A stretch of 64,000 nt of DNA from Rugosimonospora acidiphila (GCF_039543385.1 NZ_BAABJQ010000021.1:1-64000), one strand, 5' to 3'; shown: positions 53,318-62,247, counted from the first letter of the stretch. The notes: a model not told the origin generated them from the sequence alone. Translations and numbers: made by a program.

Positions 53318-54469
53318 TCAGCCGCCGGCGCAGGGGTTGCCGTTGAGCCGGAAGGTCGACGGCGGTGCGTCGCTGGCCCGCCACGTGCCGCGGATGCTCA
53401 CGATCACGCTGCCGTGCGGCGGGATGACCGCGTCGCGGGCCCCGTTGCGCAGCGTGGCGTTCGCGCCTGACTGGCTGAACCCGGCGTTCGACGCGGACGT
53501 GATGCGCTGGTCGCCGCCGAACGCGAACGCGAGCCGCCACCCGTTGACTCTCTTCGACGCTGAGTTGGCGATCCGCACGGTCGCGGCGAAGCCGCCCGGC
53601 CATTGCGACACGGTCGTGTAGGTCACTCCACAGGTCGGCGAGGGCGTGGGCGAGGGAGCCGGCGGGGCGGAGGTCGGCGGTGGGGGAGAGGTGGGCGGCG
53701 GGAGAGGGCCGTCCAGCCGGCCGGCGATCGACCGGTTGCCGGCCGCGTCGCGCGCGCGAACAAAGACCACGCTGAACGGGCCGGGCGTCGCCTGGGTCAC
53801 CGCGAGCGTCGTCCCGGTCGTCGTGCCCAGCAGCACCGGGGCGTAGAGGCCGTCCCATCGGTAGACGTCGTATCCGGTGACGCCCACGTTGTCGGTCGAC
53901 GGCGACCAGGCGAGCATGACCGGGGCGCCGGCGATGACCCGCACATCGGTCGGCGCCGACGGCGGGATGATGTCCGGGCCGCTGTCCGAGGCCGGAGTGA
54001 CCACCGTGAGCACATTGGATGACGCGGACAGGTGTCCGAGGCTGTCGATGGCGGCCACCGCGATCGAGTACTGCCCGGTCGGCACGACGTTCGTGAGCGT
54101 GGTCGAGGTGACGTTCCCGACGGACGTCTCGGACCAGATGTCGCTGAACGCCGGCGGGTACGAGACGTCGTATCCGGTGATCGCGCAGCAGCCGGGGGTC
54201 GACGCGGTCCACGCTATCGAGATCGAGTGGGACGTGATGGCGGTGACGACCAGATCGGTCGGCGCCGTCGGTGGGAAGGGAGAGGTGTTCGGCAGCGAGG
54301 GGGTTGGGGTGGTCGCCGGCGCGGCCGCCGGTTTCGTGGGTACCGATCCCGCATCCGCGGCTTTGACGGCGACCAGCCCTGTTCCGACCACGGTGACGGA
54401 CAGCACGATCGCGGCGAAGAGATTAGGTCGTCTGTTGCGAAAACCCGCAATGGAATTCGTTTCTGACAT
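53318..54469 (-). CDS. secreted FN3-CBM2 protein, first of a pair
   Basis: 383 residues. Basic start, a hydrophobic segment (FAAIVLSVTVVGTGLVAV) as signal or anchor, then a Thr/Pro linker. Two FN3-like domains follow: one with SISIAWTASTPGCCAITGYDVS and TNVVPTGQYSIAVAAIDSLG, the second with WSPSTDNVGVTGYDVYRWDG and RARDAAGNRS. After a Pro/Ser/Thr linker comes a CBM2 domain (CGVTYTTVSQWPGGFAATVR, NGWRLAFAFGGDQRITSA, GSVIVSIRGTW). There is no catalytic domain. It could anchor cells to, or scaffold enzymes on, plant polysaccharide. First gene of the leftward pair; the promoter lies in the region up to 54683. Confidence 0.87.
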   Translation of the reverse strand: MSETNSIAGFRNRRPNLFAAIVLSVTVVGTGLVAVKAADAGSVPTKPAAAPATTPTPSLPNTSPFPPTAPTDLVVTAITSHSISIAWTASTPGCCAITGYDVSYPPAFSDIWSETSVGNVTSTTLTNVVPTGQYSIAVAAIDSLGHLSASSNVLTVVTPASDSGPDIIPPSAPTDVRVIAGAPVMLAWSPSTDNVGVTGYDVYRWDGLYAPVLLGTTTGTTLAVTQATPGPFSVVFVRARDAAGNRSIAGRLDGPLPPPTSPPPPTSAPPAPSPTPSPTCGVTYTTVSQWPGGFAATVRIANSASKRVNGWRLAFAFGGDQRITSASNAGFSQSGANATLRNGARDAVIPPHGSVIVSIRGTWRASDAPPSTFRLNGNPCAGG

Positions 54470-54683
54470 GCCCCAACGATGATTGAGACATTGATAGACG
54501 TCAAGATATGTAATGCGCCGTCGGATGGCGGTCAGCGGGATGACATCACGCTAGCGCCTAACTTTCGGAGTCGTCGAGGGCGGCCTCACATCGCGGTCGA
54601 CCGTCTCGTCGTACTGATAAGGGCATACAGCCCGGCCCGGGCGGCACCCCGCCGCGACCGTACCCGCGACACGAGGGAGACCA

Positions 54684-55151
54684 ATGACCGACCTTCAAGC
54701 CATCGCCGATCGTTTCGAGATCGAGGCGCTGCGCGGCGAATTCACCGATGCGGCGACGATGCACGACTACGACCGCCTTGCGTCGCTGTTCACGCCCGAC
54801 GGTGTGCTGCGGATCCCGGAGGCCAACGCCGAGGCCGTCGGCCGCGAGGCGATTCGGGCCGGTGCGCGGCGGCTGCAGGACCTGTGGGAGTACTTCGTGC
54901 AGACCATCCACCCGGGCACGATCCGGCTCGACGGGCAGACCGCGTCCGGCCGCGCCTACATCTCGGAGTTCGGGCGCCTGCGTGACGGCAGCTCACACTC
55001 GAACTACGGCATCTACCACGACCGCTACCGGCGCACCGCCGAGGGATGGAAGTTCACGGAGCGCGTCTACGAACTCAGATACCTCGACACCACCCCGCTG
55101 ACGGGCTCCGTACCCCACCCGGCCACGGCGTCCGCCGAACCGTCGAAGTGA
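54684..55151 (+). CDS. SnoaL-like (NTF2 fold) protein
   Basis: 155 residues from ATG 54684 after GGGAGA. It reads LQAIADRFEIEALRGEFTDA with MHDYDRLASLFTPDGVLRIP, then WEYFVQTIHPGTIRLDGQTA, YISEFGRLRDGSSHSNYGIY and a YHDRYRRTAEGWKFTERVYE end. This is the full set of strands of a SnoaL_4-type domain, with the Tyr/Asp/His residues (MHDYDR, HDRY) that line the active cavity in polyketide cyclases and dehydratases. No biosynthetic genes are nearby. It is followed by RtcB after about 100 bases and is probably its own unit. Confidence 0.87.
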   Translation: MTDLQAIADRFEIEALRGEFTDAATMHDYDRLASLFTPDGVLRIPEANAEAVGREAIRAGARRLQDLWEYFVQTIHPGTIRLDGQTASGRAYISEFGRLRDGSSHSNYGIYHDRYRRTAEGWKFTERVYELRYLDTTPLTGSVPHPATASAEPSK

Positions 55152-55253
55152 CGGGACGGTTCGGTGCGGGAAAGTCGAAAATCGGGCGCGTGAACCCGGC
55201 CCGGTAGATCACACTGGCGGGGCAGTTCCGGTACGGACAGAGAGGACGACATC

Positions 55254-56408
55254 GTGCCCCGCCAGGTAGCCCCGAACCTCCTTTCGTGGGCGAGCGACAT
55301 CGAGCAGGACACCATCGACCAGGCGGCCCGCGCCGCCCGCCTGCCCTTCGTGCCAGGACCCGTCGCCCTCATGCCCGACGCGCACCTCGGCATCGGCGCC
55401 ACCGTCGGTTCGGTCATTCCCACGGAGGGGGCCATCATCCCCGCCGCGGTGGGCGTCGACATCGGTTGCGGCATGGTGGCCACCGAGACCACCTTGTGCG
55501 CCTCGGACCTGCCGGATGACCTGTCCTCGCTGATGCCGCTCGTCGAGCGGCGCATCCCGGCCGGGCTCGGCAAGGGCCACGAGGATGGCCGGACCGCCGA
55601 GGCCGTCGCCACGATCGGCCGGCCGTGCACCGAGCTGAACGGCAAGCAGGAGAACACCGTGCTGGCCCAGTTCGGCACGCTCGGCTCGGGCAACCACTTC
55701 GTCGAGGTGTGCCTGGACGAGCGTGGCCGGGTCTGGACGGTGCTGCACTCCGGGTCGCGGGGCATCGGCAACCAGCTCGCCAAGCGGCACATCGAGGCGG
55801 CCAAGGCGTTGATGCGCCGGTACTTCATCACGCTCGAAGACCCCGACCTCGCCTATCTCGTGCAGGGCACCCCGGAGTTCACAAGCTACATCCGGGACAT
55901 GCTGTGGGCGCAGCGGTACGCGTTGGCTTCCCGGGCGCGGATGGACGCGGCGGTGGTGGCTTCGCTGTTCGAGGTGGTCGGCCACGGAGACCGGGTACGG
56001 ACCATCAACTGCCACCACAACTTCACCGCGCAGGAGCGGCACCACGGCCGGCAGTTGTGGATTACCCGCAAGGGTGCCATCAAGGCGGCCGAGGGCGACG
56101 AGGGAGTGATTCCGGGCTCGATGGGCACCCGTTCATACATCGTCCGGGGCCTGGGCAACGGGGCGTCGTACCACTCCTGCTCGCACGGCGCCGGCCGTCG
56201 CATGTCGCGGGCCAGGGCACGCAAGGAGCTGACCGGCGCCTCCCTCGCCGCCGCGATGGCCGGCCGCACCTGGAACGCCGACCGCGCGCAGGCCCTGGTG
56301 GACGAGCACCCGGCCGCGTACAAGTCGATCGACCAGGTGATGGCGGACCAGCGCGACCTTGTCGAGGTGCGGCACACCCTCCGGCAGGTCTTCAACTACA
56401 AGGGCTGA
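55254..56408 (+). CDS. rtcB: RtcB-type RNA-splicing ligase
   Basis: 384 residues from GTG 55254 (GAGAGGA upstream). The enzyme joins RNA 2',3'-cyclic phosphate or 3'-phosphate ends to 5'-OH using GTP and Mn2+. Metal and guanylate residues are visible: Cys in GVDIGCGMVA, GSGNHFVEV, HSGSRGIGNQ, CHHNFTAQE and the terminal SCSHGAGRRMSRARA with the histidine that is guanylylated. It is shorter than Escherichia coli RtcB (408) but has all the motifs. No RtcA, RtcR or archease gene is adjacent, so the usual stress-induced operon is absent. Single gene. Confidence 0.94.
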   Translation: MPRQVAPNLLSWASDIEQDTIDQAARAARLPFVPGPVALMPDAHLGIGATVGSVIPTEGAIIPAAVGVDIGCGMVATETTLCASDLPDDLSSLMPLVERRIPAGLGKGHEDGRTAEAVATIGRPCTELNGKQENTVLAQFGTLGSGNHFVEVCLDERGRVWTVLHSGSRGIGNQLAKRHIEAAKALMRRYFITLEDPDLAYLVQGTPEFTSYIRDMLWAQRYALASRARMDAAVVASLFEVVGHGDRVRTINCHHNFTAQERHHGRQLWITRKGAIKAAEGDEGVIPGSMGTRSYIVRGLGNGASYHSCSHGAGRRMSRARARKELTGASLAAAMAGRTWNADRAQALVDEHPAAYKSIDQVMADQRDLVEVRHTLRQVFNYKG

Positions 56409-56427
56409 TCGCGGCGGGGGCGGACAG

Positions 56428-57732
56428 TCAGTCCGCGCGCCGACCGGCGGGGCAGTCGAGCGGTGGGGAGTCGAGCGGTGGGGAGTCGAGCGGTGGGGAG
56501 TCGAGCGGCGGGGCGGTCGAGCGGCGGTCGGGGTTGCCCGGCCGCCGCGCCCGGGCCCCCGCCGCCGCCCACATCGGGCCCCAGCCGCGGTAGCGCCGGA
56601 ACGGCAGCTCGAAGACCCGCGAGAATGCCCACGCCGTGGCCAGTGAGATCGGCACCGCCGCACCGAGGGTGACCCAGAAGGCCGGCAGGCCGGCGGCGAC
56701 GTGCGGCCCGGCCAGTTCCCGGCTGACCACCACCACGATGGGCAGGTGGATGAGATACAGGCTGTAGGAGAACTCGCCGAGCCCGCGTACCGGCCGGGTG
56801 GCCAGCAGCCACACCAGCGGGGCCGGCCGCCGGGTCGCCACGGCCGCCAGAAGCAGGGCCATCGCGGGGCCGGCCGCCAGGTCGATCCAGTAGTAGTTGT
56901 CCACCGTCCAGACCGAGCCGCCCCAGACCATCAGCGCCAGCAGCGGAGCGGCGGCCAGCCCGGCCAACCACGGCCACGGTGACCGGCGTGCGCGTTGCCC
57001 CGCCACGACGATGCCGGCGCCCACCACTCCCATCGTGAAGACCGGGATGAACAGCGGGGTCAGGCCGGTGAGCCGGTTGACCGGAGAACCGGTCGGATGG
57101 ACCAGGCCGATCGCGACCACCGGTACGGTCACCACGGCGAGCGTCGTGGCCGCGCCGGCGTGGCGACGGATCAGCAGCAGGAGCGGGAAGACCAGGTACA
57201 GCCCGGCCTCGACCCCTATCGACCAGAAGGCGCCGTTGGGCAGCGGTGCCGTGAAGACGTCCTGCAGCAACGGACCGTAGACCAGCAACGTGCGGGCGGT
57301 CGGCGCGCCGGAGTGGGGCTGGGGCGTCACCGTCCACGCGATCACCAGGCTGAAGACCAGGGCGGCCCAGTACGGCGGCAGGATCCTCCAGGCACGTCGC
57401 CGGGCGAACCGGAGCACCCCGCCGGGCCGCCACCCGTCGCGGGCCGGCGAGATGGCCATCGAGAAGCCGGACAGCACGAAGAAGAACACCACCGCGAGGT
57501 GCCCGTACAGCAGCCAACCCAGCCACCAGGGGCCGTGGTTGGCCGGGAACCCGTGGAAGGTCAGCAGCCAGCAGTGGAACAGCACCACGTACAGTGCGGC
57601 CAGGCCGCGCAGCCCATCCAGCCCGGCCACCCGGGCGTGCTCCGGCTCCCGGACGCCAGTGGCGCCCGAAGGCGGGTTGGGGGCGGCGCGCGTCGCCGTC
57701 GGCCGGCCGCCCGGGCTGTCGGTGCGGTTCAA
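56428..57732 (-). CDS. acyltransferase-3 family membrane protein
   Basis: 434 residues with about ten membrane helices. The hallmark is near the N terminus: VAGLDGLRGLAALYVVLFHC with Arg and His, then FFVLSGFSMA and ARRRAWRILPPYWAAL. VPVVAIGLVHP, GEFSYSLYLIHLPIV and FELPFRRYRGWG are also typical. Such enzymes move acyl groups onto exported sugars, lipids or macrolides. The C-terminal 45 residues are cytoplasmic, Arg/Pro-rich, and end in four SPPLD-type repeats from 15-bp DNA repeats. It starts at ATG 57732; the gene is leftward and ends next to rtcB. Confidence 0.9.
   Translation of the reverse strand: MNRTDSPGGRPTATRAAPNPPSGATGVREPEHARVAGLDGLRGLAALYVVLFHCWLLTFHGFPANHGPWWLGWLLYGHLAVVFFFVLSGFSMAISPARDGWRPGGVLRFARRRAWRILPPYWAALVFSLVIAWTVTPQPHSGAPTARTLLVYGPLLQDVFTAPLPNGAFWSIGVEAGLYLVFPLLLLIRRHAGAATTLAVVTVPVVAIGLVHPTGSPVNRLTGLTPLFIPVFTMGVVGAGIVVAGQRARRSPWPWLAGLAAAPLLALMVWGGSVWTVDNYYWIDLAAGPAMALLLAAVATRRPAPLVWLLATRPVRGLGEFSYSLYLIHLPIVVVVSRELAGPHVAAGLPAFWVTLGAAVPISLATAWAFSRVFELPFRRYRGWGPMWAAAGARARRPGNPDRRSTAPPLDSPPLDSPPLDSPPLDCPAGRRAD
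56455..56529 (-). repeat. 15-bp minisatellite at the 3' end of the acyltransferase gene
   Basis: Three identical 15-bp units (GTCGAGCGGTGGGGA) from 56455 are followed by two diverged ones. All are in frame in the last codons of the acyltransferase and encode SPPLD repeats. Confidence 0.88.
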
Positions 57733-57757
57733 CCCTGACCTCCTCGTCGGTCGCGTC

Positions 57758-57773
57758 GCGTATCTACATACGC
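57758..57773. promoter_or_regulatory. inverted repeat GCGTAT-CTAC-ATACGC before the acyltransferase
   Basis: A perfect 6-bp inverted repeat with four-base spacer, 26 bases upstream of the acyltransferase start. It could be an operator or a leader hairpin; the binding protein is unknown. Confidence 0.45.
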
Positions 57774-57819
57774 ATGGCGCGGCCGGACGGGCGCCTCGGG
57801 CGCCAGAAAGTTTGCCGCT

Positions 57820-58821
57820 TTAGCTGGGGGCGAGGCTCAGGGGTCGGGTCGACTCCCGGACGACCAGCTCGGGCTCGGTGTGCAGCGGTGTGGCCACCTC
57901 CGTGCCGTCCATCATCGCCAGCAGGGTGGCGATGACGCCGCGGGCGAGCTCGTCGAAGTCCTGCCGGACCGTCGTCAGCGGCGGAAGGAAGTGCGCCGCG
58001 CCCGGCAGATCGTCGAACCCGACGACGCTGAGGTCCTCGGGGACCCGGATCCCGCGGTCCCGGAACGCGTGCAGCAGACCGAGGGCCATCTCGTCGCTGC
58101 CCGCGAAGACGGCTGTGCAGTCGAGCGAGTCGGCCAGCTGGATGCCGGCCGTGTACCCGCTGTCCGCCCGCCAGTCGCCGATCAACGGTTCACGCACGGC
58201 CAGTCCGTGGGTCTCCAGTTCGGCGCGCCACCCGCGCAGCCGCTCGACCGCGTCCAGGTGACGCAGCGGCCCGGAGAGGTGCAGGATCTCACGGTGCCCC
58301 AGGTCCACCAGGTGCCGCACCGCGAGCCGGGCGCCGAGGAACTGGTCGATCGAGACGCTGTGCAGGTCGGGCCGGCCGCTGCTCTCGGCGGTCACCAGGG
58401 GCACGTCCAGCTCGATGGAATGGATGGCCTCCAGCGCGTCCTGGTCGGCGGCGATCAGGACGAGGCCCTCGATCTGCTGCCGCAGCAGCACATCGAGGGC
58501 CGCCAACAGTTGACCGCGGTCGGCCGAGTCCAGATTCGCGATGCTCACCTGGTAACCCGCGCTGCGCGCGGCCTCGTCAACCGCGCGCATTCGCTTCGAG
58601 ATGGTGTGGGCGGCCACGCCGGTGCTGATCAGACCTATCGTCTTGCTCCGGCGGGTGGCCAGGGTGCGGGCGGCGTTGTTGGGGTGGTAATTCAGCTGGC
58701 GGATGGCGGCTTCCACCGTCGCCCGGGTCTCCGGCCGAACCAGGTCCGGATAGTTGATGGTCCGGGACACCGTCTGCGGGGACACTCCGGCGAGCTGCGC
58801 CACGTCCGAAATCTTCGCCAC
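57820..58821 (-). CDS. LacI family transcriptional regulator
   Basis: 333 residues from GTG 58821 with GAGGA at good spacing. The DNA-binding part reads AKISDVAQLAGVSPQTVSRT, INYPDLVRPETRATVEAAIR and LNYHPNNAARTLATRRSKTI (hinge helix). The periplasmic-binding-protein-like ligand domain ends with VVGFDDLPGAAHFLPPLTTV and VATPLHTEPELVVRESTRP. It is the last gene of the leftward sugar-acid operon and probably controls it through twin operators at 63716-63754. The inducer is likely the operon's substrate. Confidence 0.92.
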   Translation of the reverse strand: MAKISDVAQLAGVSPQTVSRTINYPDLVRPETRATVEAAIRQLNYHPNNAARTLATRRSKTIGLISTGVAAHTISKRMRAVDEAARSAGYQVSIANLDSADRGQLLAALDVLLRQQIEGLVLIAADQDALEAIHSIELDVPLVTAESSGRPDLHSVSIDQFLGARLAVRHLVDLGHREILHLSGPLRHLDAVERLRGWRAELETHGLAVREPLIGDWRADSGYTAGIQLADSLDCTAVFAGSDEMALGLLHAFRDRGIRVPEDLSVVGFDDLPGAAHFLPPLTTVRQDFDELARGVIATLLAMMDGTEVATPLHTEPELVVRESTRPLSLAPS

Positions 58822-58862
58822 CGGGGTTCATCCTCGCCTTCGGGGCCGCATGGCTCCGCCAC

Positions 58863-58880
58863 TATACCGTTGCGGGTATA
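58863..58880. promoter_or_regulatory. inverted repeat TATACC-N6-GGTATA before lacI-type gene
   Basis: An 18-bp inverted repeat in the gap between the dehydratase and LacI genes, 42 bases upstream of the LacI start. It may give that gene its own regulated promoter. It does not match the TGATAGCGCTATCA operators at the head of the operon. Confidence 0.5.
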
Positions 58881-58930
58881 TCGCTTGCGCGTACATCGGT
58901 CGCCGTCCTCGACCCGCCCGTGCCGGCCGG

Positions 58931-60091
58931 CTACTGGTCCACAACGGAGCCATCGACATGCAGCCGGGTGAGGATGTGCCGCTTAGCGTACGGGAACCTC
59001 TCGGCCGCGTCGGGCCGCAGCGCGACCCCGATGCCCGGCTCGTCGCTGATGGGTACGAAGCCCTGCCCGTCGTGCTGCGCGGCGCCCGAAACGAGCTGCG
59101 TGGGTTCGGGGCGCATGACGTCGCCGTCACCCCACGACTCGTTCGGGAACTCCTGGAGCACGAAGTTGGGCGCGGTCGCGGCGATCTGCAGGCAGGCCGC
59201 CGTCGAGACCGGGCTGAGCGGGTTGTGCGGTACGACGCCGATGTGTGACGCCTCGGCCAGCGCGGCAACCTTCCGGGCCCCGGTGATCCCGCCAACCAGG
59301 CAGACGTCCGGCCGCACGAGCTGTGCTCCGCCGCGGGTCAGCAGCATCTGGAAGTCCCACAGGGAGGTGTACCGTTCGCCGGTGGCGATCGGAATGTTGA
59401 TTTTGGACGCCACGTACGCCATGTCGTCGATGTTGTCCGGTAGCACGGGATCCTCAAGGAACAGCGGGGTGTACTGCTGGATGCCCAGGCCCAGCTGGAC
59501 CGCCTCGAACGGGGCGAGCCGCCGGTGGATCTCGATGCACAGGTCGACCTCGTCCCCGGCCGCCTCGCGGTAGCGCGCCACGGCGGCCACCGCCCGGCTT
59601 ATCTTTTGCGCATGGGTCTCGAAGTAGGGCTCCTCCCTCGGCGAGTCCAGGAACGGCGTCAGGTGACCGACGGCGGTGAATCCCTTCCGCCGGGCGTCGG
59701 CGACGCCTTCGCACAACTCGTCAGTCGTCTCGCCGAACACGTGCGAGTAGACCCGTGCCCGGTGGCGGACCTTACCGCCGAGCAGCGCGTGCACCGGCGC
59801 CTCGAAGTGCTTGCCGGCGATGTCCCACAGGGCGATGTCGATAGCGCTGATCGCGCCCATCACCACCGAACCCCGGAAATGCGTCCATCGGTACAGGTAC
59901 TGCCAGTGATGCTCGATCCGCAGCGGGTCCTGCCCGACCAGGTACTCGGCGAACCGCTCGATGGTGGCCGCCGTTCCCTCCTGCAGACCCCACGCACCGG
60001 ATTCACCCAACCCGACGAGCCCGGTGTCGGTCGCCACCTCTACGAACAGGTAGCGATCGATGAAAATCGGGGTCACGCGCTCAATTCGCAC
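58931..60091 (-). CDS. mandelate racemase/muconate lactonizing enzyme family dehydratase
   Basis: 386 residues of the enolase superfamily. N-terminal capping domain MRIERVTPIFIDRYLFVEVA and RWTHFRGSVVMGAISAIDIA, then barrel motifs: LCIEIHRRLAPFEA (Glu and His where many relatives have Asp), FLEDPVLPDN (metal ligand), ATGERYTSLWDF and the catalytic-type His in VVPHNPLSPVSTAACLQ. It resembles mannonate/galactonate-type acid sugar dehydratases, but the exact acid is not certain. GTG 60091 is the start. It stands between the permease genes and the LacI regulator, so it should act on the imported substrate. Confidence 0.88.
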   Translation of the reverse strand: MRIERVTPIFIDRYLFVEVATDTGLVGLGESGAWGLQEGTAATIERFAEYLVGQDPLRIEHHWQYLYRWTHFRGSVVMGAISAIDIALWDIAGKHFEAPVHALLGGKVRHRARVYSHVFGETTDELCEGVADARRKGFTAVGHLTPFLDSPREEPYFETHAQKISRAVAAVARYREAAGDEVDLCIEIHRRLAPFEAVQLGLGIQQYTPLFLEDPVLPDNIDDMAYVASKINIPIATGERYTSLWDFQMLLTRGGAQLVRPDVCLVGGITGARKVAALAEASHIGVVPHNPLSPVSTAACLQIAATAPNFVLQEFPNESWGDGDVMRPEPTQLVSGAAQHDGQGFVPISDEPGIGVALRPDAAERFPYAKRHILTRLHVDGSVVDQ

Positions 60092-60230
60092 CTACAACTG
60101 CCCTTCTGGAAATTCACGTGTCGTATCCACCCATCCGGCCGGCCCGGCGTCGCGTCGTCGCCCGCCTCGCCCGGCCGCGCCCTGGCCACTGGCCCGGTCA
60201 TCCGCCCGCCGGGTCATCCCTTCGCCGGGT

Positions 60231-60280
60231 CAGCCCTTCCACGGACCTCAGCCCTTCCACGGACCTCAGCCCTTCCATGG
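60231..60280 (-). repeat. 18-bp tandem repeats between permease and dehydratase genes
   Basis: CAGCCCTTCCACGGACCT occurs twice in tandem (60231-60248 and 60249-60266), and a partial copy follows to 60280 next to the permease stop. It fills part of the only larger gap in the operon. Confidence 0.8.
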
Positions 60281-60283
60281 CGT

Positions 60284-61213
60284 TCAGCCCTTTTCGGCGC
60301 CGGTGGTGAGGCCGCCGGCCAGGAGGCGCTCGCTCGCGAAGAAGAGCACGATGATTGGGATCGTGGTGACCACCGAGGCGGCCATCAGCACCGTGGTGGG
60401 AATCTCGATGCTGTTGCCGGTCAGCTCGGACAGGCCGAGCGAGACCGTCCAGCGGCTGCGGTCATCGGCGAGGAAAAGCAGGGCGAACAGGAACTCGTTC
60501 CACGCCACCATGAAGATGAACAGGGCGTTGGCCAGGATCGCCGGCATCGCCAGCGGCAGGCTGATCCGCCACAAGGTGGCTAGCCGGCCGCACCCGTCCA
60601 GCGCGGCCGCTTCCTCCAGGCTCACCGGGATCGTGTCGAAGTAGTTGCGCAGCATGTAGATGGAGACCGCGACGGTCTGCGACACGTACACCAGCAGCAC
60701 CGCGACCAGCGAACCGCGCATGTTCACCCGGGTGAAGAACACGAACAGTGGCACGGCCAGGATGATGCTCGGGAACAGGTACACGGCGAGGAACAGGACG
60801 CTGACCTGCCTGCGGCCGAAGAAACGGAGCCGGCTGATGGCGTAGGAGCCTGGTATCGACACCAGCAGGGTCAGCGCCACTGTGCTGAAGGAAAGCACCG
60901 CGCTGTTGCGCATGAATCCGAGGAATCCCTCGCCACCCGAGGAGACCGATACCAGGACCCGCTTGTACGCGCTCAGGTTCAGGTGCTTCAGGTCCACCCA
61001 CAGCGCGCCGGGGTTGTTGAGCACGGAGCCCAGATCGCGGATGGACAGCAGCGCCATGTAGTAGAACGGAAAGGCCGTCACGACTACCAGCAGGGCGATG
61101 ACGACCCAGCGCGCTATGCCGAAGAATCGGATCTCGAAGCCGTCCCGGGTCCACCGTGGGGAACGGGTCCCCGCGGGGGTGGGAGATGGCCGCCGTGTGT
61201 CGGTCGCCGTCAT
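60284..61213 (-). CDS. carbohydrate ABC transporter permease (MalG-like)
   Basis: 309 residues from ATG 61213, overlapping the stop of the other permease (ATGA). Six membrane helices: first at IARWVVIALLVVVTAFPFYY, later NSAVLSFSTVALTLLVSIPG, VLFLAVYLFPSIILAVPLFV and a last one near VVTTIPIIVLFFASERLLAG. The permease loop that meets the ATPase, with EEAAALDGCGRLATLWRISL, has the EAA pattern. Its partner ATPase is not encoded here; in actinomycetes one shared MsiK-type ATPase usually serves such transporters. Confidence 0.93.
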   Translation of the reverse strand: MTATDTRRPSPTPAGTRSPRWTRDGFEIRFFGIARWVVIALLVVVTAFPFYYMALLSIRDLGSVLNNPGALWVDLKHLNLSAYKRVLVSVSSGGEGFLGFMRNSAVLSFSTVALTLLVSIPGSYAISRLRFFGRRQVSVLFLAVYLFPSIILAVPLFVFFTRVNMRGSLVAVLLVYVSQTVAVSIYMLRNYFDTIPVSLEEAAALDGCGRLATLWRISLPLAMPAILANALFIFMVAWNEFLFALLFLADDRSRWTVSLGLSELTGNSIEIPTTVLMAASVVTTIPIIVLFFASERLLAGGLTTGAEKG

Positions 61214-62247
61214 GATAGCCGCTCTTCTCGTCTGCCGAAGCGCCACATGTAGAAGCCAACGGGGACGGCCATCACGACGGCCAGCACGAGCGCCTGGGCC
61301 GAGGCCAGGCCGATGTCCCCGTTTCCGGTGAGGAAGTTGTAGACCCGCACACTGATCACCTCGGTGCCGGCACCGCCTCCGGTGAGGAGGTAGATGTCAT
61401 CGAACTTGGTGAACGTCCAGATGAAACGCAGTACCGACAGCACCGCGATGGTCTGGAGTAGTTGCGGCCACAACACGTAGCGGAAGCGCTGCGAGATGGT
61501 GGCCCCATCGACCTTCGCGGCCTCCTCCAACGATTCCGGAATCGCCTGCAGGCGGGCGGTCAGGAACAGGAATGCGAACGGGAACTGCCGCCACGCCTCG
61601 AACAGGATGACCGTGATCAGTGCCAGCGGGATCCCTACGTGCAGACCGAAAATCGACACCCTGCTGGTCTGCTGGCTCAGGAAGGCCACCGGCTTGTCCC
61701 AGCCGAACAGGCGCTTGCCCCAGTAGTCGACAAAGCCGAACTGCGGGCTGAGCATGACCTGCCAGACGAACGCCGCGGCGACCACCGGCGCGACGTAGGG
61801 CAGCAACATGATCGAGCGAACCAGCCCGCGCCCCTTGAACCGGCGGCGCAGCGCGAGCGCCGCCACCAGTCCGATGGCAATCGACGCCGCGGTGCCCAGC
61901 ACGGAGTACGCCACGGTGGTCAGCAGGGTTGACACGAAGCCCTGCGAGGTGAACACGAGCTTGAAGTTCTCGATCGTGTACTGGCCGAAGAAGCCGGCAG
62001 TGTGCAGATTGAGCAGTCGTACCCGCTGGAAGGCCAGCGAGATGCTCCAGACGATCGGCAGCACGACGACCGCGATCACGATGACGACCGTGGGCATGAT
62101 GAGCCCGATACCGGCGCGCGCCTCGCTGCGGCGCATTCCTCCGGGCCGTGTTGTGCGGCGGGCGGTCGAGGTCCGCTGGGTGGGGGGCGCCCCCGGCGGC
62201 GCTGGTGCGGTCGCGCCGCCAGGGGTCGTCACAAGCTGCTTGCTCAT
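61210..62247 (-). CDS. carbohydrate ABC transporter permease (MalF-like)
   Basis: 345 residues from ATG 62247, which shares one base with the binding protein's stop (TGATG). The frame extends upstream to 62409 inside that gene. After a polar, Pro/Ala-rich N terminus come six to seven membrane helices (MPTVVIVIAVVVLPIVWSIS first) and the EAA loop ESLEEAAKVDGATISQRFRY. It pairs with the MalG-like permease to form the membrane channel. The order binding protein, MalF, MalG is standard. Confidence 0.93.
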   Translation of the reverse strand: MSKQLVTTPGGATAPAPPGAPPTQRTSTARRTTRPGGMRRSEARAGIGLIMPTVVIVIAVVVLPIVWSISLAFQRVRLLNLHTAGFFGQYTIENFKLVFTSQGFVSTLLTTVAYSVLGTAASIAIGLVAALALRRRFKGRGLVRSIMLLPYVAPVVAAAFVWQVMLSPQFGFVDYWGKRLFGWDKPVAFLSQQTSRVSIFGLHVGIPLALITVILFEAWRQFPFAFLFLTARLQAIPESLEEAAKVDGATISQRFRYVLWPQLLQTIAVLSVLRFIWTFTKFDDIYLLTGGGAGTEVISVRVYNFLTGNGDIGLASAQALVLAVVMAVPVGFYMWRFGRREERLS

